Assembly (NCBI RefSeq): GCF_016863195.1
Contig: NZ_BOOK01000016.1
Span: 62,001-126,000, forward strand
Length of the DNA: 64,000 nucleotides
DNA from: Paraplanobispora takensis
Lineage (GTDB): Bacteria > Actinomycetota > Actinomycetes > Streptosporangiales > Streptosporangiaceae
Reading direction: 5' to 3'
Position numbers and translations under genes: made by a program. This document shows, one piece after another, positions 46,174-55,238 of the stretch. Position 1 is the first letter of the stretch. Every line of letters starts with the position of its first letter. Under the pieces are notes generated by a model. That model saw nothing but the letters and a program-made list of their open reading frames with translations, did not search any database and had not been told where the DNA came from.

Positions 46174-46197
46174 GAATGTAGTAGACCTACTACATTC
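46174..46197. promoter_or_regulatory. Palindromic operator of the ABC exporter operon
   Basis: GAATGTAGTAG (46174-46184), AC, CTACTACATTC (46187-46197): eleven-base perfect arms, seven bases upstream of the ATPase start codon. It would cover the promoter and start of a short-leader transcript. Confidence 0.75.
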
Positions 46198-46272
46198 GAA
46201 TCAACTCCTATGACAGGAGAAGGCACATCTAAGACAGGGGTGCGGTACGGCCGGCGGGCGTGAACGACGAGA

Positions 46273-46287
46273 CCGGGGCGTCCCCGG
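46273..46287 (-). terminator. Short hairpin after the P450 gene
   Basis: CCGGGG, CGT, CCCCGG immediately after the P450 stop on the minus strand; likely end of the racemase-P450 transcript. Confidence 0.4.
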
Positions 46288-46292
46288 GCAGG

Positions 46293-47459
46293 TCAGCGGG
46301 GCGTCAGGACGATCGGGAAGGAGGTCACTCCGCGCACGAAGGCGTTGGGCAGGATGCGCGGGCCGCGGTCGTCGGCCCAGGCGGCCGAGCCGATCCGGCG
46401 CACGAACTCCTCGAAGAAGATCCGCAGCTCCAGCCGGGCCAGCGCCGCGCCGAGGCAGAAGTGGGTGCCCAGGCCGAAGGCGATGTGCCCGCCGGGGACG
46501 CGGGTGACGTCGAAGACGTCGGGGTCGGTGAAGACGGCGGGGTCGCGGTTGGCGGAGCCGTACATCATCAGGACCTGCTGGCCCTCGGAGATCTTCTGAC
46601 CGGCCAGGACCGTGTCGCGGGTGGCGGTCCGGCACATGTTGAGGACGGGGGTGGTCCAGCGGATGAACTCCTCGACCGCCTCCCCGATCAGCCCCGGGTC
46701 CTCTCTCAGCAACGCCCACTGCTCCGGGTGCCGGATCAGCGCGTCGATCGCGGTGGCGATCACGGTCCTGGTGGTCTCCGCGCCGCCGTCCAGCAGCAGC
46801 AGCGCCTCGTTGGCCAGGTGCTCGTCGTCGTAGTCGGACCGCCCGGCCCACAGCGTGGTCAGATCGTCGTGCGGGCACCTGCGCCGCTCGGCGGCCAGTT
46901 CCAGCACGGCCGTGGCGAACTCGCCGGCCGCCACGGCCGCGTCGTGGGTGACGTAGCGCAGGCCGCCCCCGGCCACGATGGTCGTCTCCGACCAGTGGAC
47001 CAGCTCCGGCCAGCGCTCGTCGGGGAAGCCCAGCAGCCAGCCGATCATCCGGCCGGGCAGCGGCGCGGCCAGCGCCGGCACGGCGTCCACGGTGCCCTTC
47101 TCCAGCGCCTCGTCGATCAGCTCGGTCACCACGGACCTGATCCGCTCGGTGTACTTCTCCGTGACGTAGCGCGGGGTGAAGCGCCGGTAGACCAGGCGGC
47201 GGCGCTCGGCGTGCTCGGGGTCGTCCATCCCGATCATCGACGGGTCGCTGGGCAGCTGCGGCCGGTAGCCGCCCGTGCTGGACCACAGCCTGCCGTCCCG
47301 CTCGACCGCCGAGATGTCGGCGTGCCGGGACAGGCCCCACAGACCGTTGCCCTCGTCGAAGTAGGCCGGGGCGTTCTCACGCAGCCAGGCGTAGAGCGGG
47401 CCGGGGTCCCCGGCGTACATGTCTCCGTCGAGCAGGTCGATCCTGGCCGCGTGGTCCAT
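46293..47459 (-). CDS. Cytochrome P450
   Basis: 388 residues. Heme-binding segment [10 protein letters not shown] with axial C335, I-helix LLDGGAETT (about 222-230) and the ExxR pair E264/R267. Soluble bacterial class I size. It starts 12 bases after the racemase-like gene, so the two form an operon. It is less similar to the three P450s at 58640-63486 than those are to each other (for example [24 protein letters not shown] versus their MINMDDPRHARLRRIVSRAFTP). Electron-transfer partners are not in the window. Confidence 0.93.
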   Translation of the reverse strand: MDHAARIDLLDGDMYAGDPGPLYAWLRENAPAYFDEGNGLWGLSRHADISAVERDGRLWSSTGGYRPQLPSDPSMIGMDDPEHAERRRLVYRRFTPRYVTEKYTERIRSVVTELIDEALEKGTVDAVPALAAPLPGRMIGWLLGFPDERWPELVHWSETTIVAGGGLRYVTHDAAVAAGEFATAVLELAAERRRCPHDDLTTLWAGRSDYDDEHLANEALLLLDGGAETTRTVIATAIDALIRHPEQWALLREDPGLIGEAVEEFIRWTTPVLNMCRTATRDTVLAGQKISEGQQVLMMYGSANRDPAVFTDPDVFDVTRVPGGHIAFGLGTHFCLGAALARLELRIFFEEFVRRIGSAAWADDRGPRILPNAFVRGVTSFPIVLTPR

Positions 47460-47471
47460 CGTGACTTCCTC

Positions 47472-48605
47472 TCAGGCGAGTACTCCCGACGCCCGTAGCC
47501 CGGCGGCGGTCTCCTCCGGCAGGCCCCATGCCGACAGGTCGGCCAGCCGGGTGGCGGGGGAGAGGTCCTGCTCGGGAACGCCCAGCAGCCGGGGCGCGGG
47601 CACGGGCTGCCGCACCCCGCCGACCTCGACGAAGGCGCCGCGCGCCTTGTTGTGCGGGTGGTCGCCCGCCTCGGACATCTCCAGCACGGGGGAGACGCAC
47701 GCGTCCGAGCCGTCGAACACCGCCTCCCACTCGGCGCGGGTGCGGGACCTGAACGCCTCGGCCAGCCGTTCGCGCAGCGCGGGCCAGCCGGCCCGGTCGT
47801 TGCGGTCGGGCAGGTCGGAAAGGCCCATCAGGGAGACCATCTCGGCCCAGAACTGCGGCTCCAGCGCGCCCACCGCCATGAACTTGCCGTCGGCGGTCTC
47901 GTAGGTGTCGTACATGGGGGCGCCGGTGTCGAGCAGGTTGGTGCCGCGCGGGCCCCAGAAGCCGCTCTGCACGCCGTGGTAGAACATCGCGAACAGCGTC
48001 GCGGCCCCGTCCACCATGGCGGCGTCGATCACCCGGCCCTCCCCGGTCCGCTCCCGCTCCAGCAGGGCCAGCAGCACGCCGTAGGCCAGCATCAGGCCGC
48101 CGCCGGCGAAGTCGCCGAGGATGTTGATCGGCGGGGTGGGCTTGCCGCCCTCGCGGCCGAGCATGGACAGGATCCCGGAGATCGCGATGTAGTCGATGTC
48201 GTGCCCGGCCGTCGGCGCCAGCGGGCCGTCCTGGCCCCAGCCGGTCATCCGCCCGTAGATCAGGCGGGGGTTGACCCCGTGCAGGTCCGCCGGGCCGATG
48301 CCCAGCCGCTCGGCGACCCCCGGCCGGAAGACCTCGATGACCACGTCCGCGTTCGCGGCCAGGCTCTTGAACGCGGCGACCCCCTCGGGGGACTTCAGGT
48401 CCAGGCCGACGGTCCGCTTGCCGCGGTCCATGACGTCGGAGCGCGGCTTGTCCCCGGCGGCGGTCACGGCGGAGACCCGGTCGACGCGCAGCACCTCCGC
48501 GCCGTGGTCGGCCAGCATCATCCCGGCGAACGGCCCGGGGGCCAGACCGGCCAGCTCCAGTACGCGGATCCCAGCCAGCGGGCCCTTCCTGCTCACGTGA
48601 TCCAT
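47472..48605 (-). CDS. Alpha-methylacyl-CoA racemase-like CaiB/BaiF family protein
   Basis: 377 residues, family III CoA-transferase fold. H135 and D165 (INILGDF) have the same 30-residue spacing as the catalytic His/Asp of the mycobacterial alpha-methylacyl-CoA racemase, and GHDIDYIA is the family pattern; a transferase-type catalytic Asp is not evident. It would epimerise 2-methyl-branched acyl-CoAs for beta-oxidation of branched or sterol side chains. First gene of an operon with a P450, under a CAAGCAATCGCTTG-type operator. Confidence 0.85.
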   Translation of the reverse strand: MDHVSRKGPLAGIRVLELAGLAPGPFAGMMLADHGAEVLRVDRVSAVTAAGDKPRSDVMDRGKRTVGLDLKSPEGVAAFKSLAANADVVIEVFRPGVAERLGIGPADLHGVNPRLIYGRMTGWGQDGPLAPTAGHDIDYIAISGILSMLGREGGKPTPPINILGDFAGGGLMLAYGVLLALLERERTGEGRVIDAAMVDGAATLFAMFYHGVQSGFWGPRGTNLLDTGAPMYDTYETADGKFMAVGALEPQFWAEMVSLMGLSDLPDRNDRAGWPALRERLAEAFRSRTRAEWEAVFDGSDACVSPVLEMSEAGDHPHNKARGAFVEVGGVRQPVPAPRLLGVPEQDLSPATRLADLSAWGLPEETAAGLRASGVLA

Positions 48606-48638
48606 GGCGTTCCCTCCGGGGTGCGCTCTCGAACTCTA

Positions 48639-48669
48639 ACCGGGCACCCGGTAAACAAGCAATCGCTTG
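48639..48669. promoter_or_regulatory. Two palindromes upstream of the racemase-P450 operon
   Basis: ACCGGG-CA-CCCGGT at 48639-48652 and CAAGC-AATC-GCTTG at 48656-48669, both within 65 bases of the start codon. The second has the form of TetR-type operators of lipid catabolism and resembles the site at 58611-58624. Confidence 0.6.
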
Positions 48670-48805
48670 GTAGTGCGCGGCTCATCCTGCGAGGCCAGTA
48701 GAACAACATTCCACTCTCCCTGGCAAGACGCTCGGCGGGACGGGCGGGGCGTGTGGGAAACTTGCGGCTCGACGGATCGGGAGCTGGGGACCTGGGGGAC
48801 GGGGC

Positions 48806-50722
48806 ATGGCACATCCGCACGGGGGACGCGCGGTCGCCGGACGATACACACTCGTGCGCGAGCTCGGCCGGGGTGGCATGGGAGTGGTGTGGGAGGGCTA
48901 CGACACGGTCCTCGACCGCCCGGTCGCGGTCAAGGAGGTCCTGCTCCCGCCGCACCTGTCACCGGCCGAGCACGAACGCCAGCTGACCCGCACCTCCCGG
49001 GAGGCCAGGACCGCGGCCCGGCTCAACCACCCGGGCATCGTGGCGGTCTACGACGTGGCCGAGGAGGACGGCCGTCCCTGGATCATCATGGAGCTGGTCA
49101 GGGCCCGCGGGCTCGACGAGGTCGGCTCACTGCCGACGCGCCAGGTCGCCCACATCGGCCGCCAGGTGCTGTCGGCGCTGCACATGGCCCACCAGGCCGG
49201 GATCATGCACCGCGACGTCAAGCCGAGCAACATCCTGCTCACCTCCGAGGGCCGGGCGGTGCTGACCGACTTCGGCATCGCCACCGTGGAGGGCGACGTC
49301 TCGCTGACCCAGACCGGCATGGTCACCGGCTCACCCAGCTTCCTGCCGCCCGAGCGCGCCACGGGCACGCCCGCCGGTCCCTGGTCGGACCTGTGGGCGC
49401 TGGGCGCGACGCTCTACGCGATGCTGGTGGGCCGGGCGCCCTTCGAGCGCAAGGACGCCATCTCCACGCTGGGGGCGCTGCTCACCGAGGAGGCCGACTT
49501 CAGCCGGGTGCCTGCGGAGATGTACGAGGTCCTGTACGGCCTGATGCAGCGTGAACCCGCGCACCGCCTCACCGCCGAGCAGGCCGACGCGCTGCTGGCC
49601 GAGGTGAGCGGGGACACGGTCACGACGGCCCGGCGGTCCGGGGTCCACCCCTCCGTCCTCACCGCCGCCGTCCCCGGGGCGGACGCGGCGGCCGGGCCGT
49701 CCCCGGCCGGGCGGTTCTCGACGGGGCAGCGGCTCCCGGCCGGGGACCTCCAGACCCGGCATCTTCCGGACGGCCCTCCCCGGACCGGGGACTCGATCGG
49801 GCCCTCCCCCCTCCGGCAGCCCACCGCGCCGGCCCACCCCGTCCGGGGCCGCGGCGCGGGACGGGCCGCGGCGCCCCGGCGCGGGCGCGGCCCGATCGCC
49901 GTGGTCGTGGCGCTGGCGGTGGTCCTGCTGGGCGCCGGCGCCGCGGGATGGATCATGTCGGCCGAGGACGGGCGGGTGGCCGCCGAGGCGGCTCCGGCCG
50001 CGGACGAGCCCGCCGCGGCCTCCGCCGAGGACGACGAGCCCGCCGCCGAGGAGCCGGAGGAGCCCGCCTCCCCCACGCCCGAGCCCAAGCCCACCAAGAG
50101 CAGCCGCCCGGCCGCCGCCAAGCCGGACCTGGCCGTCACGGAGAAGGACGACTGGTCCATCAAGCACCCCGCCGGCTGGCGGGCCCAGGCCCTGCCCGGC
50201 GGGGAGGGCGTGCGCTGGACGCGGCCCGACGGGGGCGCCTCCATGTCGGTGGAGGTCGTGCGCTCGATCGGCGACCTGGAGTCGGTGTGGTCGAACGCCA
50301 GGGCGGACACCGCGCGGAACAGCCAGATCATCACCCAGGAGTGGAACCGGGTCACCACCGCCTACGGCAGCGGGCTCGACTGGCGGCTCACCTGGCGCCC
50401 GCGGGAGGACGGCGAGACGGGTGAGAGCGGCGAGGTCGGCGAGGTCGGTGAGATCGACGCGGGCGGCGAGGCAGACGAGGCCGACGGGAGCGACGAGTAC
50501 GGCGAGGACGCGGACTACGGCGGGAAAGCGGATTACGGCGGGGACGCCGGGTCGCAGGAGGACTCCTCCGGGCGGAGCTTCCGGGAGACGCGGCGCTTCA
50601 TCGAGGTCGGCGACATCGCGGTGGTCCTGACCTGGGTGGTTCCCGCCGAGGAGGGGCCGGCCTCGGACGGCACGATGCGCTCGGTGTTCGACAGCTTCCA
50701 GGTGTGGCGCCGGGTGACCTGA
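48806..50722 (+). CDS. Membrane Ser/Thr protein kinase (PknB-like, Hanks type)
   Basis: 638 residues. Kinase domain about 13-275: GRGGMG loop, K43, HRD with D137, DFG with D155, and an activation segment containing several Thr (TQTGMVTGSPSF). A Pro-rich juxtamembrane region leads to one membrane helix at about 362-385. The extracellular part has an acidic/Pro linker and a globular domain starting DDWSIKHPAGW, interrupted by a 45-residue Gly/Glu/Asp-rich insert. No PASTA repeats, so the ligand is not muropeptide by the usual logic. Stand-alone gene. Confidence 0.93.
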   Translation: MAHPHGGRAVAGRYTLVRELGRGGMGVVWEGYDTVLDRPVAVKEVLLPPHLSPAEHERQLTRTSREARTAARLNHPGIVAVYDVAEEDGRPWIIMELVRARGLDEVGSLPTRQVAHIGRQVLSALHMAHQAGIMHRDVKPSNILLTSEGRAVLTDFGIATVEGDVSLTQTGMVTGSPSFLPPERATGTPAGPWSDLWALGATLYAMLVGRAPFERKDAISTLGALLTEEADFSRVPAEMYEVLYGLMQREPAHRLTAEQADALLAEVSGDTVTTARRSGVHPSVLTAAVPGADAAAGPSPAGRFSTGQRLPAGDLQTRHLPDGPPRTGDSIGPSPLRQPTAPAHPVRGRGAGRAAAPRRGRGPIAVVVALAVVLLGAGAAGWIMSAEDGRVAAEAAPAADEPAAASAEDDEPAAEEPEEPASPTPEPKPTKSSRPAAAKPDLAVTEKDDWSIKHPAGWRAQALPGGEGVRWTRPDGGASMSVEVVRSIGDLESVWSNARADTARNSQIITQEWNRVTTAYGSGLDWRLTWRPREDGETGESGEVGEVGEIDAGGEADEADGSDEYGEDADYGGKADYGGDAGSQEDSSGRSFRETRRFIEVGDIAVVLTWVVPAEEGPASDGTMRSVFDSFQVWRRVT

Positions 50723-50799
50723 CGGGGATGCGGACATTACCTCCTCAAAGAGTTTTCAGGGGTTTAACCCACCCCTCCTGGCTTATGGGATATCGGGGA

Positions 50800-50805
50800 T
50801 ATAAC
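50800..50805 (+). promoter_or_regulatory. Candidate -10 element of the tmsAB operon
   Basis: TATAAC about 48 bases before the tmsA start in an A/T-richer stretch; the -35 position (CCTGGC at 50777-50782) is poor, so an activator or alternative sigma factor is possible. Confidence 0.35.
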
Positions 50806-50852
50806 GTTCTATGGACGATCTTTCCGGTCGAGAGTCCTGGGGGTGATGTTCT

Positions 50853-52220
50853 GTGACACGTACGACACAGATGTCGGAGCACCGGAGGGCAGTCGAGCGG
50901 ATCAGGGAGTCCTACTCGGCGATCCCGCAGGACGCGCCGCCCCGGCTGGCCAAGGCCACCACCAACCTGTTCAGGTTCCGCAAGGGCGGCCAGGGGGCCG
51001 CGCTCTCCGCCAAGGACCTCGACCGGGTCATCGAGGTCGACCCGGTCACCATGACCGCCGAGGTCCAGGGCATGACGACCTACGAGCACCTGGTGGACGC
51101 CACGCTCCCGCACGGGCTGATGCCGTACGTCGTCCCGCAGCTCAAGACCATCACGCTCGGCGGCGCCGTCACCGGGCTCGGCATCGAGTCCACCAGCTTC
51201 CGCGACGGGCTGCCGCACGAGTCGGTCGAGGAGATGGAGATCCTCACCGGCGACGGCCGCATCGTCGTGGCGCGTGACGACAACGAGCACCGCGACCTGT
51301 TCCGGGCCTTCCCCAACTCCTACGGCACGCTCGGTTACGCCCTGCGCATCCGGATCAGGCTCAAGCCCGTGCAGCCGTACGTCCGGCTGACGCACATCAA
51401 GTTCACCGACGCGCACAAGTGCATGCTCGCCATGCAGGAGATCTGCGAGAGCCGCGAGCACGACGGGGAGCCGGTCGACTTCGTCGACGGCACGTTCTTC
51501 GAGCCGGGCGAGCTCTACATCACCGTGGGCCGCTTCGCCGAGCGCGCGCCGTACGTCTCCGACTACACGGGGATGCGGATCTACTACCAGTCGATCCAGA
51601 GCAGGACCCGCGACTGGCTGACGGTCCGCGACTATCTGTGGCGCTGGGACACCGACTGGTTCTGGTGCTCGCGGGCCTTCGGCGTGCAGGGGCCGCTGGT
51701 GCGCTCGCTGATGCCGCGCCGGTGGATGCGCTCCGACGTCTACCGCAGGCTCGTCGGCCTCGACCGCAGGTACGGCCTGATCGCCCGGGTGGACCGGTGG
51801 CGCAACCAGCCCATGCAGGAGTCGGTCATCCAGGACATCGAGGTGCCCGTCGAGCACGGGGCGGACTTCCTGGAGTTCTTCCACGCCAAGGTCGGCATGA
51901 CGCCGGTGTGGATGTGCCCGCTCACCGCGGGCGGCCGCTGGCCCCTCTATCCGCTGGAGCCCGGGCGGCTGTATGTGAACTTCGGTTTCTGGGGGACCGT
52001 CCCGCTGCCCCGGGGGCAGTTCGACGGCTACCACAACCGCCTCATCGAGCGCGAGGTGCACGGTCTCGAGGGGCACAAGTCGCTGTACTCAACGTCGTTC
52101 TACCCCCGGGACGAATTCTGGCGTCTGTACAACGGTGACGCCTACTGGCCGGTCAAACGGGCCTACGACCCGGGCGGCCGGTTGCTCGACCTCTACGACA
52201 AGTGTGTGCGGGGGCGTTAA
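50853..52220 (+). CDS. tmsA: FAD-binding oxidoreductase, 10-methylene fatty acid reductase (TmsA/BfaA-like)
   Basis: 455 residues from a GTG. An N-terminal PCMH-type FAD-binding domain is shown by PHGLMPYVVPQLKTITLGGA and FRDGLPHESVEEMEILTGDG, followed by a C-terminal domain with conserved Trp/Tyr-rich segments (WRWDTDWFWCSRAFG). Immediate pairing with a cyclopropane-synthase-like methyltransferase (13-base gap) matches the bfaA-bfaB/tmsA-tmsB pair known from mycobacteria and Thermomonospora. There this protein reduces the 10-methylene acyl chain to 10-methyl (tuberculostearic-type). Likely membrane-associated on phospholipid substrates. Confidence 0.82.
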   Translation: MTRTTQMSEHRRAVERIRESYSAIPQDAPPRLAKATTNLFRFRKGGQGAALSAKDLDRVIEVDPVTMTAEVQGMTTYEHLVDATLPHGLMPYVVPQLKTITLGGAVTGLGIESTSFRDGLPHESVEEMEILTGDGRIVVARDDNEHRDLFRAFPNSYGTLGYALRIRIRLKPVQPYVRLTHIKFTDAHKCMLAMQEICESREHDGEPVDFVDGTFFEPGELYITVGRFAERAPYVSDYTGMRIYYQSIQSRTRDWLTVRDYLWRWDTDWFWCSRAFGVQGPLVRSLMPRRWMRSDVYRRLVGLDRRYGLIARVDRWRNQPMQESVIQDIEVPVEHGADFLEFFHAKVGMTPVWMCPLTAGGRWPLYPLEPGRLYVNFGFWGTVPLPRGQFDGYHNRLIEREVHGLEGHKSLYSTSFYPRDEFWRLYNGDAYWPVKRAYDPGGRLLDLYDKCVRGR

Positions 52221-52233
52221 GGAGGTTCCTGCT

Positions 52234-53493
52234 GTGAAGCTCGCGGAAATATTCGACAAGGTCGTGGGATCGGGGACGGGCGTCCGTCTCGTCGCCTACG
52301 ACGGCAGCAAGGCGGGCCAGGACGACGCGGACGTCACCCTCGAGGTGAGGTCCCCGGCCGCGGTGGCCTACCTGGCGCAGGCCCCGGGCGAACTGGGTCT
52401 GGCCCGCGCTTATGTCTCCGGGCACCTCGACGTACACGGGGACATGTACACCCTGCTGTCACGCATGTGGTCGCTCACCATCAACGACATCCCGATGAAC
52501 GAGAAGGTCGCGGCGATCCGCGCGCTCGGGATCAAGCCGCTGCTGACGCGGATGCCGCCCCCGCCGCAGGAGATGCGGCGCAGCATGATGGCCAAGCTGG
52601 GCAGCAGGCACGCCAAGAAGCGCGACGCCGAGGTCATCCACCACCACTACGACGTCTCCAACACCTTCTACGAGTGGGTGCTCGGCCCCTCCATGGCCTA
52701 CACCTGCGCGGTCTTCCCCTCCGAGGAGGCCTCGCTGGAGGAGGCGCAGTTCGCCAAGTTCGACCTGGTGGCCAGGAAGCTCGGCCTCAAGCCGGGCATG
52801 CGGCTGCTGGACGTGGGCTGCGGCTGGGGCGGCATGGCCATGCACGCCGCCCGCGAGTACGGGACGAAGGTCCTGGCGGTCACCCTCTCGCGCCAGCAGG
52901 CCGAATGGGGGCAGAAGGCCGTCGCCGAGGCCGGCCTCGGCGACCTGGTCGAGATCCGGCACATGGACTACCGCGACGTGCGGGAGACCGGCTTCGACGC
53001 GGTCAGCTCGATCGGCCTGACCGAGCACATCGGCAAGGAACAGCTGCCGTTCTACTTCCGGTTCCTGTACGGCAAGCTCGTCCCCGGCGGACGGCTGCTC
53101 AACCACTGCATCACCCGGCCGACCGGTGTGGAGAAGACCCTCAACGCCGGCGGTTTCATCAACCGCTACGTCTTCCCCGACGGGGAGCTGGAGTCGGTCG
53201 GCTATCTGATCCGCCAGATGGAGGACCTCGGCTTCGAGATCCGCCACGAGGAGAACCTCCGCGAGCACTACGCGCAGACCCTGCGCCACTGGTGCGCCAA
53301 CCTGGACGAGCACTGGGACGAGGCCGTGGAGGAGGTCGGCCAGGGCACCGCCAGGGTCTGGCGGCTCTACATGGCCGGCTGCGTCGTCGGATTCGAGCGC
53401 AACAAGATCCAGCTCCACCAGGTGCTGGCCACCAGACTCGACGCCCAGGGCGGGGCCCACATGCCGCTGCGCCCCTCGCTCGACTGGCCCTGA
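52234..53493 (+). CDS. tmsB: SAM-dependent fatty-acyl methyltransferase (TmsB/BfaB-like; CFA synthase family)
   Basis: 419 residues from the GTG at 52234, with AAGGAGG upstream. C-terminal CFA-synthase fold with SAM motif LLDVGCGWGG (about 191-200), the conserved VIHHHYDVSNTFYEWVLGPSMAYTCA segment, and the usual bicarbonate-site region near TEHIGKEQLPFYF. The N-terminal 120 residues form the lipid-binding domain of this family. Next to tmsA it should add a methylene at C10 of an oleoyl-type phospholipid chain instead of closing a cyclopropane ring. Confidence 0.85.
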   Translation: MKLAEIFDKVVGSGTGVRLVAYDGSKAGQDDADVTLEVRSPAAVAYLAQAPGELGLARAYVSGHLDVHGDMYTLLSRMWSLTINDIPMNEKVAAIRALGIKPLLTRMPPPPQEMRRSMMAKLGSRHAKKRDAEVIHHHYDVSNTFYEWVLGPSMAYTCAVFPSEEASLEEAQFAKFDLVARKLGLKPGMRLLDVGCGWGGMAMHAAREYGTKVLAVTLSRQQAEWGQKAVAEAGLGDLVEIRHMDYRDVRETGFDAVSSIGLTEHIGKEQLPFYFRFLYGKLVPGGRLLNHCITRPTGVEKTLNAGGFINRYVFPDGELESVGYLIRQMEDLGFEIRHEENLREHYAQTLRHWCANLDEHWDEAVEEVGQGTARVWRLYMAGCVVGFERNKIQLHQVLATRLDAQGGAHMPLRPSLDWP

Positions 53494-53555
53494 CCGGCGT
53501 CCGGACCCTGACCGGTAGCCGGATCCGGCCGGCACCGCCGCCGTCGTGCGCGAGA

Positions 53556-53606
53556 GCCGCGGCCGTCCCGCCCCCGCACGGGCGGACGGCCGCGGCCCTC
53601 TTCTTC
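53556..53606. terminator. Terminator between tmsB and GGDEF genes
   Basis: GCCGCGGCCGTCCCGCCC (53556-53573) pairs with 53580-53596 over 17 bases with one bulged C and a six-base loop, then CCTCTTCTTC. It overlaps the end of the convergent GGDEF gene by two bases. Confidence 0.85.
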
Positions 53607-55056
53607 AGGCGGCCATGATCGGGTCGGTGTCGTCGGCCGCGACCCAGCGGCCCCTGCCCAGGCGCTTGGCGGAGTACATCGCGGCGTCGGCGGCCCGCAG
53701 GATCCCCGGGGCCGTGGCACCGGGACTCGCGCCGTCGTGGACGGCGATGCCGACGCTGGCGCCCACGGACAGCCGGTGCCCCCGGAACAGGGTCGGCGTG
53801 GAGACCTCGTGCAGGACGCGCTCGGCCAGCTCCACCGCGGCCTGAAGCGGCCTGTCCCGGCACAGCAGGACGAACTCGTCGCCGCCGAGCCTGGCCGCCA
53901 GGTCGCCGTCCCCGGCCAGGGCGGACAGGCGGCCGGCGACCGACAGCAGGACGGCGTCCCCGGCGTCGTGGCCGTGGGTGTCGTTGATCTCCTTGAAGCC
54001 GTCGAGGTCGAGGTAGAGCACGGTCACCCCGGAGCGGGCGTCGTCCACGGCCAGCTGCAGGGTGTCGTTCAGGACCGTCCGGTTGGCCAGGCCGGTGAGG
54101 GGGTCGTGCCGCGCCTGGTAGGCGAGCTGGGCCTGCATGCGCTCCTGCTCGCGGACCGCTCCGGTGAAGCGGGCCAGTACGAAGGCCGCGCAGGCCGCGC
54201 TGACGGCGATGGTCAGCACCTCCTGCTCGCTGAAGCCCGCGTACCTCAGGGCGAGGGTGGGCGTGCCCAGCAGGGCCAGCCCGAGGAAGACGACCCGGGC
54301 CGGGTGCAGGGTGTGGACCCGGGATCCGGAACGGGTCAGCTCGGCCCGGCCGGGATGCAGCGCGGCCGTGACCAGCACGGCGTGGCCGAGCAGCAGTCCG
54401 GCGCCGAGCTTCTCCACGTACGTGTAGTCCATCACGTAGGGCAGCAGGTTGTAGCCGAGGTCGACGGCCAGATAGACGAAGACCGCGGCGAGCAGCAGGC
54501 GGGTGGGGGCGCCGCGTTCGCCGGGGGACAGGGTGAGGAACAGCGTGGCCGCGAGCAGGACGATGTCGCCGACCGGATAGAGGGCGGGGATGATGGCGTC
54601 GTCGAGGCCATAGCCCAGGAGCGGCTGGATCAGGAACTGCCAGGAGGCCAGCCCGGCCACCGTGGTGAGGGTCAGCGCGTCGAGCACGCCCCCGCGCAAC
54701 CGGCCGGGCGCCCGGCGGCGGGCCATCAGCACCAGGGCGGTGGCGATCAGGGGATAACCGCCGAGCCAGAACGCGTCGCTGATCCCGACCGGGGGCACCT
54801 GGCCGGTGGTCAGCAGGAAGCCCATCTCGATCGAGTCACCGGTCAGCCAGAGCGTCTGGGCGAGGGCGATCAGCAACCACGGTCGCCGGTCCCCGTCGGC
54901 CACGACCCGCAACGCCGCCCACCAGGACAGGGCGCAGATGACCCCGTACAGGGAGAAGTACATGATCTCGCCGGCCGTCGTCGCGTACACGACGGCGGTC
55001 ACGGCGGCGATCGCGCCCGCCACGCCCAAAAAGGCCCATGCTCTTCCGGCTGCCAT
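53605..55056 (-). CDS. Membrane GGDEF diguanylate cyclase
   Basis: 483 residues. About nine or ten membrane helices fill residues 1-305, resembling multi-helix sensor regions. The GGDEF domain covers about 318-475, with the intact motif GGDEF at 391-395 and the LDLDGFKEINDTHGHDAGD substrate loop, so it should make cyclic di-GMP. The inhibitory RxxD site five residues before the motif is not present. No EAL domain. Stand-alone gene. Confidence 0.92.
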   Translation of the reverse strand: MAAGRAWAFLGVAGAIAAVTAVVYATTAGEIMYFSLYGVICALSWWAALRVVADGDRRPWLLIALAQTLWLTGDSIEMGFLLTTGQVPPVGISDAFWLGGYPLIATALVLMARRRAPGRLRGGVLDALTLTTVAGLASWQFLIQPLLGYGLDDAIIPALYPVGDIVLLAATLFLTLSPGERGAPTRLLLAAVFVYLAVDLGYNLLPYVMDYTYVEKLGAGLLLGHAVLVTAALHPGRAELTRSGSRVHTLHPARVVFLGLALLGTPTLALRYAGFSEQEVLTIAVSAACAAFVLARFTGAVREQERMQAQLAYQARHDPLTGLANRTVLNDTLQLAVDDARSGVTVLYLDLDGFKEINDTHGHDAGDAVLLSVAGRLSALAGDGDLAARLGGDEFVLLCRDRPLQAAVELAERVLHEVSTPTLFRGHRLSVGASVGIAVHDGASPGATAPGILRAADAAMYSAKRLGRGRWVAADDTDPIMAA

Positions 55057-55176
55057 GCCCGTCCATCGGCAGCCACGACCTCGACCTGAGCGGAATCCGC
55101 CTCTGTGATCGCGTTCACAGACGCCCGGGCCTCACCCCCTCGCCCGCCGGCTCCCTTCCTCCGGCTCCCTTCCTCC

Positions 55177-55225
55177 GGCGCCGGTACGGCGGGCCGGGAC
55201 GCGGAGGTCTCCGGCGCCGCCGTAC
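55177..55225. repeat. Copy of the dispersed GGCGCCGGTACGGCGG element with hairpin
   Basis: GGCGCCGGTACGGCGG at 55177-55192 is identical to the copy at 21626. GTACGGCGG (55184-55192) also pairs with CCGCCGTAC (55217-55225), so the element can fold and may end the ligase transcript, whose stop lies 13 bases away. Confidence 0.55.
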
Positions 55226-55238
55226 GGCGAGCGGGAAG

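Noticed and set aside
50758-50776. Hairpin AGGGGT/ACCCCT after the kinase gene
   Set aside because: Six-base stem only, no T-run, and it overlaps the probable tmsA promoter region.
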